A stretch of 64,000 bases of DNA from Pseudomonadota bacterium (GTDB lineage: Bacteria > Campylobacterota > Campylobacteria > Campylobacterales > Sulfurospirillaceae): contig JAGDMU010000004.1 in the NCBI GenBank assembly GCA_017860615.1, forward strand, positions 62,001 through 126,000, read 5' to 3'. How positions within the stretch are numbered: position 1 is the first letter of the stretch; the number at the start of each line of letters is the position of its first letter. The position numbers and the translations under genes are program-made. This document shows, piece by piece, positions 42,312 to 50,712 of this stretch. The notes below the pieces were generated by a model. It was not told the DNA's origin and did not search any database. It worked only from the letters and a program-made list of their open reading frames with translations.

Positions 42312-43837
42312 GCGTGTGGAAACGCAAGTATAAACCTTGCCCCAATGGCAGCGTCTTCATGGGTTATATTTTCTACTTTGATGCTGCCACCAAAACTCTC
42401 TCTCATAATCATCGAGCAGATGTAAAGCCCTATGCCACTGCCTTGCATCTTTCCTTTGGTAGTAAAATAGGGCTCAAAAATGCGTTCCAACAATCCCTCA
42501 TCAATTCCACCAGCATTGTCTTCCACACCAAGGAAAAGCCCTTCTTCACTCTTCCATGCTACCAGACAAATTTGCTTAGGCTCAATCGGTTTATTGACAA
42601 AGGCGTCTTTGGCATTACCTAGAAGATTGAGAATGACTTGTTGCAACTCGTTTGCTAAACCGTGGACTTTTAAGCTTGGATCGATATTTAACGAAAGTGA
42701 AATACCAACATTTTGTAACTGAACATTGACTATCTGGGTGGCGTACAACACCGTTTCATACAAGCAAAAATCTTTTTTATCTTTGTTCGGCTTATAAAAA
42801 TTCATAAAATCATTGATAGTATTGCTCATCTGATCACTCAAAGACTCGATGACTTCCAAAGCACTTTTCAGTTTTTCATCGCTGAGCGAGCCTAGTTCTT
42901 GTTTAAATTTCAGATCAAGCGTGGTCATATTCATGACATTGAGCGGTTGACGCCATTGGTGTGCTATATGACCTATCATCTCACCCATTGCTGCAAGTTT
43001 GTTTTGCTGAACGAGCATGACTTCTTGCTCTTTTTGCACACGTCTTGCTTCAACCATCAACGTGATATCAAAAACGGTCATTATCTTATAAGGACCTCCG
43101 ATGATCTGTTCCAAAAGCCCCTCTGTAGCATACACATAAATGCGTTTGCCCCCTTTGCATAAAGACTCCATCTCTCCATTATACGCAATCGCTTCATGCC
43201 TCAAAAAGGTCTCATGATGTGCTTGGGTTATCTCATGCAACACTTCAGGAACAAGCAGGTTAAAATGTTTTCCAATGAGTTCTGCCTCAGAATAGCCGTA
43301 AATCTTGCTATAAGCAGGATTGAGCGCTACAAAACGTCCCTCTTTATCCAAAAGAGCGATGCCCAGATTGGCAGTTTCAAAAATCTGCTCGTAAAAAGCC
43401 TCACTCTCCTCTAATTCACTCTCTTCATAAAAAAAATGATTTTTTGCCGTTTCCGTTGTCTCATTTTTTTCGAGATAAGATGTTTTATCTATTTCCCAAA
43501 AAATAACCACATAACCTTGCTTAACCTCATTGTCAAAAATGGGATTGGCTCGGACACAAACATCGATCCATTTTCCCTCTTTGGTTAAAAAAGTCTCTTC
43601 ACTCTCATAGGGTTTGCCTTGTAAAAACGCTTTATAGAGTGAACATTGAAGCAGTCCTTGATTGCCGTGATGTGCATGAAAAACAAAGTGACCGATTTTA
43701 CCCAGAAGCTCTTCTTCATCGTAGCCTAAAAGCTTTTGAGCAGAGGGATTAAAATGGGTAATCTTTCCATCATCATCAAAGGCATAGAGTCCTTCTCGCA
43801 TCGAATTGTAAAAACTTTTTAGAAAATCATAAGGCAT
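42308..43837 (-). CDS. Cytoplasmic PAS-PAS histidine kinase (HQW type)
   Basis: 509 residues from ATG 43837, which has AAAGGAG 7 bp upstream; the track start adds an unlikely extension into the previous gene. Two PAS domains (SMREGLYAFDDDGKITHFN; IFETANLGIALLDKEGRFVA), H-box (AAMGEMIGHIAHQWRQPLNVM), N-box (LLGNAKDAF), G1 (VEDNAGGID) and G2 (GSGIGLYICSM). No membrane helix. It overlaps the upstream kinase gene by 11 bp. It is the last gene of an operon with a chemoreceptor and a CheY-like regulator. Confidence 0.85.
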   Translation of the reverse strand: MPYDFLKSFYNSMREGLYAFDDDGKITHFNPSAQKLLGYDEEELLGKIGHFVFHAHHGNQGLLQCSLYKAFLQGKPYESEETFLTKEGKWIDVCVRANPIFDNEVKQGYVVIFWEIDKTSYLEKNETTETAKNHFFYEESELEESEAFYEQIFETANLGIALLDKEGRFVALNPAYSKIYGYSEAELIGKHFNLLVPEVLHEITQAHHETFLRHEAIAYNGEMESLCKGGKRIYVYATEGLLEQIIGGPYKIMTVFDITLMVEARRVQKEQEVMLVQQNKLAAMGEMIGHIAHQWRQPLNVMNMTTLDLKFKQELGSLSDEKLKSALEVIESLSDQMSNTINDFMNFYKPNKDKKDFCLYETVLYATQIVNVQLQNVGISLSLNIDPSLKVHGLANELQQVILNLLGNAKDAFVNKPIEPKQICLVAWKSEEGLFLGVEDNAGGIDEGLLERIFEPYFTTKGKMQGSGIGLYICSMIMRESFGGSIKVENITHEDAAIGARFILAFPHA

Positions 43838-45518
43838 AACATGGCTCCTTTGCCAAAGGAAGTCGTACTTCAAATACTGCACCATCATGCTCATTGTATG
43901 CGCTGATTTCACCGCTGTTTTGTGTCACAATCTGTTGAGCAATATTGAGTCCAATGCCAATGCCTGAACTCTCTTTTGTACTCTCAAATGGCTCAAAAAT
44001 GCGTGGCAAAATCTTCTCATCGATGCCCCCTGCATTATCTTTAAACTGCACAACGACGGTATCGTTCTCTTTAAAAATCTTGACGATCAACGAGCGTTTT
44101 TCAAAAGACTCAAGCTTTATAAGCTCATCCAATGCGTTATTTAAAATGATGACCCATACTTGCTCAATGCGCTGTTTTTGGACACAACACATAAACGTAT
44201 ATTCTTGTTTCGAAAGGCTTAGGTCAAACGTTTTATCGTTAATATGAATAGCGACGATCTGCTTAGAGCGATTATAAGAGAGTGCTAAAGAGGAGAGAAG
44301 CAGTTCATAAAGATTGACATACTCTTTTTGTTCACGGCTCTTTTGCGATGCTTCGCGCATCGTCTCAATAATACTCTCAATACGTTCAATGCCATCTTGA
44401 ATGGACTTGCTATCTTTGAGCATCAAATTTTTACGCGCTGAATCAGGCAGGACTGCAATGATGTCTTCAACCAGCATTTCAAAATTGCCCTTAACATACG
44501 TCAATGGCGTGTTGATCTCATGCGTAATGCCTGCTGCCATTTGACCAATCGCACTAAATTTAGCATTACGAACCATCTCTTCTTGGTAGATTTCTTGGAT
44601 TTTGAGGTTTTTATCGAGCTCTTCGCGAATACGACTTTGCAGATAATTTTCCTGTTTTTCTGCTTCCGTCATATCGATAAAGACACCCACAAAGCCATCA
44701 AAAACACCATTACGCATCATGCGTTTTTTTTGGATTTCCAGCGTAATTTCCTGCTGATTACGATGCTTATCGATCGTAATTTTATAGATTTGAAAGCTAC
44801 TTTCGTGCATCTCTAGATCTTTGGCATGATAGATATTGGCAAGTTCTAAAGGGAAAAGATCAAATGCGGTTTTGCCTAAAATCTGCTCTTTCGTCAAATT
44901 AAGAAAATTACAAAAAGCACGACTGCATCCAATGTAACGGAAATAGCGATCTTTAATGAAAACAGGAACAGGAATGATGTCTAAAATCGCTTCAATGTCG
45001 CGAAGTTGTTTTTGATATTTTAGATTGAGTTTAGCAATAGTGTTGCGTGATTTAACGCGAAGTGAAATGTCGCGAACACTCCAGATACTAAAACTACCCT
45101 CATCATCTTCAAATTTTTTTCCAAACAGCTCCGCCCAAAAAGTATGACGGCTTTTTTTACGAAGACGGTACTCTAAGTTACTGACATGCTCAAATGCGCC
45201 ATCGCTCAAATGCTCTTTCCACCATTTTTCATAACGCCTAGACGTTGTAAAAAGCTTACTGACATGCAACCCTACGATCTCTTCGCTGCTGTAGCCAAAA
45301 AGGGATGAAAACGTCTCATTAACATCCACGATATGCTGATGAGTATCTAAGACAACATACGCTAAATCAGAGTTATTAAAGTAAAGTTTAGCTTTTTTGG
45401 CAAGCTGTTCTAACTCTTTTTTTTCAGCAATGGCACACTCTAAAATGCGCCTATTTTGACTTTTAAGAACATCGATTTCTTGCTCAAGATCTTTGATCTT
45501 TGCCAGTAAATCTTTCAT
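43827..45518 (-). CDS. Cytoplasmic PAS-PAS histidine kinase
   Basis: 563 residues from ATG 45518 (track start is a TTG). An N-terminal coiled-coil (LLAKIKDLEQEIDVLKSQ) is followed by PAS domains (YFNNSDLAYVVLDTHQH; IIPVPVFIKDRYFRYIG), H-box (AIGQMAAGITHEINTPLTYV), N-box (ILNNALDELIKL), G1 (FKDNAGGID) and G2 (SSGIGIGLNIAQQ). Like its neighbour it lacks membrane helices and should sense an internal signal. It sits 8 bp after the CheY-like gene. Confidence 0.85.
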   Translation of the reverse strand: MKDLLAKIKDLEQEIDVLKSQNRRILECAIAEKKELEQLAKKAKLYFNNSDLAYVVLDTHQHIVDVNETFSSLFGYSSEEIVGLHVSKLFTTSRRYEKWWKEHLSDGAFEHVSNLEYRLRKKSRHTFWAELFGKKFEDDEGSFSIWSVRDISLRVKSRNTIAKLNLKYQKQLRDIEAILDIIPVPVFIKDRYFRYIGCSRAFCNFLNLTKEQILGKTAFDLFPLELANIYHAKDLEMHESSFQIYKITIDKHRNQQEITLEIQKKRMMRNGVFDGFVGVFIDMTEAEKQENYLQSRIREELDKNLKIQEIYQEEMVRNAKFSAIGQMAAGITHEINTPLTYVKGNFEMLVEDIIAVLPDSARKNLMLKDSKSIQDGIERIESIIETMREASQKSREQKEYVNLYELLLSSLALSYNRSKQIVAIHINDKTFDLSLSKQEYTFMCCVQKQRIEQVWVIILNNALDELIKLESFEKRSLIVKIFKENDTVVVQFKDNAGGIDEKILPRIFEPFESTKESSGIGIGLNIAQQIVTQNSGEISAYNEHDGAVFEVRLPLAKEPCYAL

Positions 45519-45526
45519 CAATGACG

Positions 45527-45898
45527 CTACTTAACCAATTCGTAAATCTTCTCTTCTAACGCCTTCATCGAAGAAAAGGGCTTCATAATGTAGTGCGTTG
45601 CCCCTTCGCGGTGCGATTTAAGCACTTTATCGAGAGTGGAGTAGGCTGTCATCATAATGATTTTAAGTTCTGGCGCTTTTTCATGCAAGGTTTTAAGCAC
45701 ATCAAGACCATTCATTTGTGGCATCATAATGTCTAAAAGAACGACATCATAACTTTTATCAATGCGTGAAATGGCATTGTGTGGGTTTGAAAAGGTGGTG
45801 ACTTCAAAGCCTGAAGTACGACTGAGATACTTTTCGATCATATCTAAGATCTCTTGCTCATCATCAATCACAGCAACTTTAATCATCTTTTTCATCAT
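45527..45898 (-). CDS. Single-domain (CheY-like) response regulator
   Basis: 123 residues, receiver only: acidic pair in AVIDDEQEIL, phospho-acceptor in VVLLDIMMPQMNG, lysine in YIMKPFSS. With no output domain it must act by protein contact or in a phosphorelay, probably with the two kinases downstream. It begins 1 bp after the chemoreceptor stop. Confidence 0.9.
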   Translation of the reverse strand: MMKKMIKVAVIDDEQEILDMIEKYLSRTSGFEVTTFSNPHNAISRIDKSYDVVLLDIMMPQMNGLDVLKTLHEKAPELKIIMMTAYSTLDKVLKSHREGATHYIMKPFSSMKALEEKIYELVK

Positions 45899-45899
45899 C

Positions 45900-47222
45900 T
45901 TATACCCTCACTTGTTTATCAAAAAGATGCTCTTTGGCTTCAAGCATCAATAGTTTTGTTTTTTCATCCACCATCGCATCGAGTGTTTCAAAGACACCTG
46001 CACTGGCATTTTCGATCTCTCTTACCATCGCTTCAATTTCGGCCTTAGAACAGATGGCTTTTTCATCGCCACACTCTTTGGCTAAACGGTTGGCAATCTC
46101 ATGGACTTTGGCATGTGGCGATTCAAGCTTACCATACGAAGTCGTTTTACTAAACTCCTCTTTACCGATGCCTCTTTCATACCAGTTACCCAAACGGCAT
46201 TCGTGATGTGTGGTCGCTTTGAACTCATTGTGTTCACCAAACAAGAGCGCATAGACATTGTTTTTATAAATCACATGGTCAATTTTGGCTAAAGATGCGA
46301 AGATTTTATCACTCAAATGGCTTACTTCAAACATCGATCTGGTCGCATTTTTTTCAAAAGAGACAATCTTAACTTTGAGATCATCCGTCTGATCTTTGGT
46401 GGTTCGTGCGATCTCACTCACCTCTTCGGTGCTTCGTTCGGTTTGGGAGGATTCTTGCTGCATCGTCTGAACCACCATCGCGATCTCTTTGGTCGCTTTT
46501 TGAGTACGTTCTGCTAAGTTTCGTACCTCATCTGCCACAACAGCAAAACCACGTCCATGCTCCCCTGCTCGTGCCGCTTCGATGGCAGCATTAAGGGCTA
46601 GTAAATTGGTCTGATCGGCAATATCTTCGATGAGTTGCACCACACTTGAGATCTCTTGGCTTCTTCTTAAAAGTGACTTTGCATTGCTCACAACATCGCT
46701 CATTAAAAGACTGAGCTTATCCATTGCAACAGAAGAGCTGCTGGCAAGACTAAGCCCTTCGCGAGACTCTTGAGAGATTTGCAAAGACTCTTCTTTCATA
46801 ATTTTAAGATCATCTAAAATTTGTGTAAACGTTAACTGGGAGTTTTTAAGCGCTCCTGTAATGGAGTTTTGATGCAAGCTTAAGATGTTACTGTCTTTGG
46901 CATTGCGGATATCGGTTTTGATGATGCTGTACGCTACAAGCTCATTGTTTAACCGTTTAGAGTATACAGAGCCTTGGCATCCGTCCATACTAATGCTCTC
47001 CATAGATTCATTCAGTGCTGAGGCAAGCCTTTGAGGCTCTTTAATGATCATTTTCGCCTTATCATTTTGCATCACAATATTTTTAGAACGATCCACGACG
47101 ATAATAATCTCTTCTTGAGAAAACTGAGAGAGCACTAAAAGCTGTTCATTTTCTGCTTTGAGTCTCTCAACTTCGCTTCGTAAGGCACTAAGCTCTTCAG
47201 GCTCTTTTTTCGTAAAAAACAT
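45900..47222 (-). CDS. Cytoplasmic chemoreceptor with C-terminal zinc-binding (CZB) domain
   Basis: 440 residues without membrane helices. An N-terminal coiled-coil ([18 protein letters not shown]) and PAS-like segment ([19 protein letters not shown]) are followed by the signalling hairpin tip [24 protein letters not shown] domain follows ([12 protein letters not shown] ... [18 protein letters not shown]), with the His/Cys zinc ligands. Similar soluble receptors (TlpD in Helicobacter) sense zinc or oxidants such as HOCl. It is the first gene of a four-gene operon with a CheY-like regulator and two kinases but no CheA in view. Confidence 0.88.
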   Translation of the reverse strand: MFFTKKEPEELSALRSEVERLKAENEQLLVLSQFSQEEIIIVVDRSKNIVMQNDKAKMIIKEPQRLASALNESMESISMDGCQGSVYSKRLNNELVAYSIIKTDIRNAKDSNILSLHQNSITGALKNSQLTFTQILDDLKIMKEESLQISQESREGLSLASSSSVAMDKLSLLMSDVVSNAKSLLRRSQEISSVVQLIEDIADQTNLLALNAAIEAARAGEHGRGFAVVADEVRNLAERTQKATKEIAMVVQTMQQESSQTERSTEEVSEIARTTKDQTDDLKVKIVSFEKNATRSMFEVSHLSDKIFASLAKIDHVIYKNNVYALLFGEHNEFKATTHHECRLGNWYERGIGKEEFSKTTSYGKLESPHAKVHEIANRLAKECGDEKAICSKAEIEAMVREIENASAGVFETLDAMVDEKTKLLMLEAKEHLFDKQVRV

Positions 47223-47250
47223 TGTGTGACTCCGCTTGGAAAGTTATGCC

Positions 47251-47256
47251 ATTATA
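47251..47256 (-). promoter_or_regulatory. -10 box of the chemoreceptor operon
   Basis: On the minus strand the sequence reads TATAATGGC, 28 bp before the ATG at 47222. The rest of the 242-bp gap to uppP holds an imperfect GAGG/CCTC hairpin near 47392-47420 and nothing else notable. Confidence 0.45.
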
Positions 47257-47464
47257 GAGTGTTACTATAACATGAATATTACGTTAGAAGAAAAGAGAAC
47301 TGCTCAATTTTAAGGCTTTTACGTATAGTTTGTTACCGATTTACTTTTTCCAATGTTTTCCAATGAAAGAGCATTCACTCTTTAACATTTAAGAGGCAAA
47401 AATAGAGCTACTTTTACCTCATATGCTTTAAATTAAAAGTCTAATAGAAGTTATAAACATGATT

Positions 47465-48229
47465 TCAATAATATGCTAAAAGTGCTACACCAAAGATGAT
47501 GCGGTAAATTCCAAAGCTGACAAATGTAAAATTTTCCAAAAAACGTAAAAAGAGTTTGATCGTAAAATACGCCGTAATAAAAGCAACCACAAAACCAACA
47601 CCCAGAATAAGAAGATTGTCTGCATTAAATTCATGATAGTTCTTAACAATGCTATAGCCTGTTGCCGCAGTCATAACAGGGAATGCAAGTAAAAATGAAA
47701 ACTCTGCACTGGCTTTTCGGGTTAAGCCTACAAACATAGCGCCTAAAATAGTCGAACCAGCCCTACTTGTACCTGGTATTAAACCTGCTAATTGGGCTAA
47801 GCCAATTAAAAATGCTTGTTTATAACTCACTTTTTCCACATCGTTGACAAAATGTTCTTTAGGTTTATAGTACTTCTCCGCAACCAAAAAAATGACACCA
47901 CCAATAATAAACATCGTTGCAACAACATCAACGCTAAAGAGCGCTTTGATCTGCTTAGAAAATAAAAATGCAACCATACCAATCGGTAAAAAGGCAACAA
48001 TGATTTTCTTCCAAAGCTCAATTTTTCTAAACGTAAATTTCTCTTTGTATGCCAAAACAACCGCTAAAATCGCCGCAAATTGAATGATAATCTCATATGC
48101 CTTAGTCACACTGTCTTGTTTTATGCCTAAAAAATCTGCCATAACAATCATATGCCCCGTTGATGAAACAGGCAAAAATTCGGTAAAGCCCTCTACAATT
48201 CCCATGATAATTGATTGAAAAATATCCAC
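47465..48229 (-). CDS. uppP: Undecaprenyl-diphosphatase
   Basis: 254 residues from GTG 48229, preceded by TAGGA; the family normally begins MDIFQ, matching VDIFQSIIMGIVEG here, so the track start (48268) is too long. Signature motifs are present: EGFTEFLPVSSTGHMIV and PGTSRAGSTILGAMFVGLTRKASAEFSFLLAFP. The membrane enzyme recycles the undecaprenyl carrier for peptidoglycan and surface glycans. It stands alone. Confidence 0.93.
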   Translation of the reverse strand: MDIFQSIIMGIVEGFTEFLPVSSTGHMIVMADFLGIKQDSVTKAYEIIIQFAAILAVVLAYKEKFTFRKIELWKKIIVAFLPIGMVAFLFSKQIKALFSVDVVATMFIIGGVIFLVAEKYYKPKEHFVNDVEKVSYKQAFLIGLAQLAGLIPGTSRAGSTILGAMFVGLTRKASAEFSFLLAFPVMTAATGYSIVKNYHEFNADNLLILGVGFVVAFITAYFTIKLFLRFLENFTFVSFGIYRIIFGVALLAYY

Positions 48230-48332
48230 AAAAAGTCCTACATGTAAAATAAAAAATGATTGTAACATAAGCCATATTATATTTTGAGAAAACTCTCAAT
48301 ACGTAACACTAAACGGAGAAATTATCTCTTAA

Positions 48333-48356
48333 TTTGGTAAAGTAAAATTTACCAAA
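48333..48356. promoter_or_regulatory. 9-bp inverted repeat upstream of the double-cubane gene
   Basis: TTTGGTAAA / TTTACCAAA separated by 6 bp in the 268-bp gap between uppP and the double-cubane gene. It may be an operator or a hairpin. A 12-bp palindrome TTTACATGTAAA lies 91 bp downstream at 48448-48459, closer to the gene. Confidence 0.5.
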
Positions 48357-48447
48357 CTTTAATCTTGAGTGCTATACAATACATTAAATGCTGTTAGTCT
48401 AAGGCTTAGACATACATGAAGTAGCACTCTTTTTTTCTGCTAACCAC

Positions 48448-48459
48448 TTTACATGTAAA
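48448..48459. promoter_or_regulatory. 12-bp palindrome TTTACATGTAAA
   Basis: A perfect palindrome 38 bp before the start of the double-cubane gene. The same core occurs twice, extended to 14 bp, in the gap at 4.7-4.8 kb. It could be a regulator site; no regulator is identified. Confidence 0.4.
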
Positions 48460-48497
48460 CCCCACAGCACTACACTTTTTCACATTAAGGAAAAACA

Positions 48498-49817
48498 ATG
48501 GGTGTTGAACTCCACAAAGATTTATTAAGTAGTGTTGGTGTTGACGTTGAACGTCATGCAAAGATGATGGGTATGGGACTTGCAGGCTATCAAGCAGGTT
48601 TTATAAGCCAACCGAACCGTCCAAAAGCAATGGCCTATTTTGACTGGTTTATGAGCGAAATCCAAGCAGAGCGTATTGCTGAGATTAACGCGCTTAAAGC
48701 GCAAAAGAAACCTGCGGTGGGAACCTTTTGTATCTTCGTTCCTGAAGAAATTGTTGTAGGCGCTGGAGGGGCGTGTTTTGGACTGTGTGGTGGAGCCAAT
48801 CCTCCTATCGCAGACGCCGAAACCGAACTGCCTCGCAATATCTGCCCCCTCATCAAATCTGCTTACGGTTTTAAACTCCAACACACCTGTGCCTATACAC
48901 AATCGGCTGATTTTATCTACGGTGAGACCACCTGTGAAGCAAAGAAAAAAACATGGGAACTTTTGGGCAAACACCACCCTGTGCATGTCATGAACATTCC
49001 GCACATGAAGCGTGAGAAAGATCTTAAAATGTGGCAAGAGGAGATCAAAGAGTTTAAAGAGCACATTGAAGAGGTCAGTGAGCGAAAACTCAGCCTTGCA
49101 GAGATGCTTGAAGGTGTTAAAGTCATCAATGCCAAACGTGACGCGATGAAACGCCTTGACACGCTTCGTGGTATGCACCCAGACATCATGCCTATCAGCG
49201 GTAAAGACGCGCTTTTCATCAGCCAAATGAGCTTTTTAGATGACCCAAAACGCTTTACGCAAAAAGTGAATGAACTCTGCGATGAACTGGATGTTCGCAT
49301 CAAAGAAAAAGTGAGTGTTTTCCCTAAAAATACGCCTCGTATCATGGTTTTAGGCACACCAATTGCTCCACCAAACTGGAAACTTCACACGGCAGTTGAG
49401 GGTTCTGGTGCGTGCATCATCAACGAAGAAGGGTGCATCGGACATCGTTATTTTAAAGACAATGTGGACATCGAAGGCGTTCAAGATGAAGATGAACTTT
49501 ACGCGCGTTTGATGCAACGCTACTCCAAAATCGACTGCGCCTGTTTCACTCCAAACACAGGTAGAACTGACAAAATCGTTCAAATGTACAAAGACCGCAA
49601 AGCCGATGGTGTTATCTACTACACACTCTCATTTTGCCACACGTACAATGTTGAGTCGCACCTTGTGACCGAAGCACTCGCCAAAGAAGGCATCCCATGC
49701 CTCGTCATTGAGTCGGATTACTCCCCTGAAGATGCAGGACAGATCAAAACTCGTGTTGAAGCCTTTTTGGAGAGCATCACGTTTAAACAAAAAGCCGAAG
49801 CGTTCGCAAACAAATAA
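48498..49817 (+). CDS. Double-cubane-cluster protein, 2-hydroxyacyl-CoA dehydratase/BcrB superfamily
   Basis: 439 residues with many Cys: C78 (GTFCIFVPEE), C93 and C97 (GGACFGLCGGANPP), C116 (RNICPLIKS), C131, C146, and a second set in EGSGACIINEEGCIGH and IDCACFTPNTGR. It is a single-chain member of the dehydratase superfamily, next to its own activator but without a CoA-transferase or second subunit. That gene pair is the hallmark of double-cubane proteins (DCCP), which carry an [8Fe-9S] cluster and, in Carboxydothermus, reduce small molecules such as acetylene with ATP. The physiological substrate is unknown. Confidence 0.8.
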   Translation: MGVELHKDLLSSVGVDVERHAKMMGMGLAGYQAGFISQPNRPKAMAYFDWFMSEIQAERIAEINALKAQKKPAVGTFCIFVPEEIVVGAGGACFGLCGGANPPIADAETELPRNICPLIKSAYGFKLQHTCAYTQSADFIYGETTCEAKKKTWELLGKHHPVHVMNIPHMKREKDLKMWQEEIKEFKEHIEEVSERKLSLAEMLEGVKVINAKRDAMKRLDTLRGMHPDIMPISGKDALFISQMSFLDDPKRFTQKVNELCDELDVRIKEKVSVFPKNTPRIMVLGTPIAPPNWKLHTAVEGSGACIINEEGCIGHRYFKDNVDIEGVQDEDELYARLMQRYSKIDCACFTPNTGRTDKIVQMYKDRKADGVIYYTLSFCHTYNVESHLVTEALAKEGIPCLVIESDYSPEDAGQIKTRVEAFLESITFKQKAEAFANK

Positions 49818-50578
49818 TGTTTTGGGGCGTAGATATAGGCTCAACCTATACAAAAATCATCGGTATCGGACGCGAAAAAGAGATCACCCATCATGTGGTG
49901 ATCCCAACCATTTTTAACCAAGACGTCATCGTGGGCGAGTATTTGGCAGACAAAGAGGTCAAAATGCTCGTTGCCACAGGCTATGGACGACATATGTTAG
50001 GAGACTCGCACGGAGCGCCCGTCATCTCCGAGATCAAAGCCCATGCCAAAGGAGCGTATTTTTTCCACAACGAAGTCAAAACCGTCATTGACCTAGGCGG
50101 ACAAGACAGCAAAGTCATCAAAATGGGTGAGCTTGGCGGATTTACCGACTTTCGCATGAACGACAAGTGCGCGGCTGGAACGGGGAAATTTCTCGAAATC
50201 GCCGCCAATCGTTTGGGGCTTGATATGGAAACCTTCGCCAACGCGGGCTTTGATGCAGACAAAGAGCTGACCATCTCCAGCATGTGCGCCGTTTTTGCCG
50301 AATCAGAGGTCATCTCCCTCATCGCTAAAAAAGAGAGTTTAGCCAACATCTGCTACGGTGTCCACGAATCTATTGCCTCACGTTTGGCTTCGATGGCTCG
50401 AAAATTTGTCATCAAAGAGAATAAAACCATCGTTTTTACGGGCGGTGGCGCTCTCAATCCTTTTTTGCACCATATGTTAGAGCGTAAATTAGAACGCTCC
50501 ATCATCATTCCTCAACACCCCCAACTCATGGGCGCTGTGGGTGCTGCACTTTCGGGGCTTGAAACACTAAATGAATAA
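49817..50578 (+). CDS. ATP-dependent activator (reductase) of the double-cubane protein, ASKHA family
   Basis: 253 residues with the ASKHA nucleotide-binding start WGVDIGSTYTKIIGIG, a second phosphate motif (TVIDLGGQDSKVIK) and FTGGGALNPFLHHML. The two Cys expected to share one [4Fe-4S] cluster between two subunits are in MNDKCAAGTGKFLE and SSMCAVFAESEVI. It drives low-potential electrons into the partner with ATP. Its ATG overlaps the partner's stop (TAATG), so the two are made together. Confidence 0.9.
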   Translation: MFWGVDIGSTYTKIIGIGREKEITHHVVIPTIFNQDVIVGEYLADKEVKMLVATGYGRHMLGDSHGAPVISEIKAHAKGAYFFHNEVKTVIDLGGQDSKVIKMGELGGFTDFRMNDKCAAGTGKFLEIAANRLGLDMETFANAGFDADKELTISSMCAVFAESEVISLIAKKESLANICYGVHESIASRLASMARKFVIKENKTIVFTGGGALNPFLHHMLERKLERSIIIPQHPQLMGAVGAALSGLETLNE

Positions 50579-50669
50579 AACAACAAGAACGATTTAGGGA
50601 TTTCTACTCATTCTTCCAAAAAGCTAAAAAGTAATCTTTTCCTCTAAAGATTTTGCAGTCGCTAAGTGC

Positions 50670-50675
50670 TATAAT
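50670..50675 (+). promoter_or_regulatory. -10 box before the first aspartase gene
   Basis: TATAAT in GTGCTATAATTGCCC with a TG-like extension, 37 bp before the GTG start. Confidence 0.5.
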
Positions 50676-50712
50676 TGCCCATAAAATGAGACTTTCCTAA
50701 AGGAGCTAAAGC

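Noticed and set aside
47270-47311. 13-codon ORF starting MNITLEEK
   Set aside because: Too short, no ribosome-binding site and no context support.
48525-49226. 233-residue minus-strand ORF inside the double-cubane gene
   Set aside because: It is long because of the codon pattern of the opposite strand; the plus-strand protein has Cys motifs and coupling to its activator.
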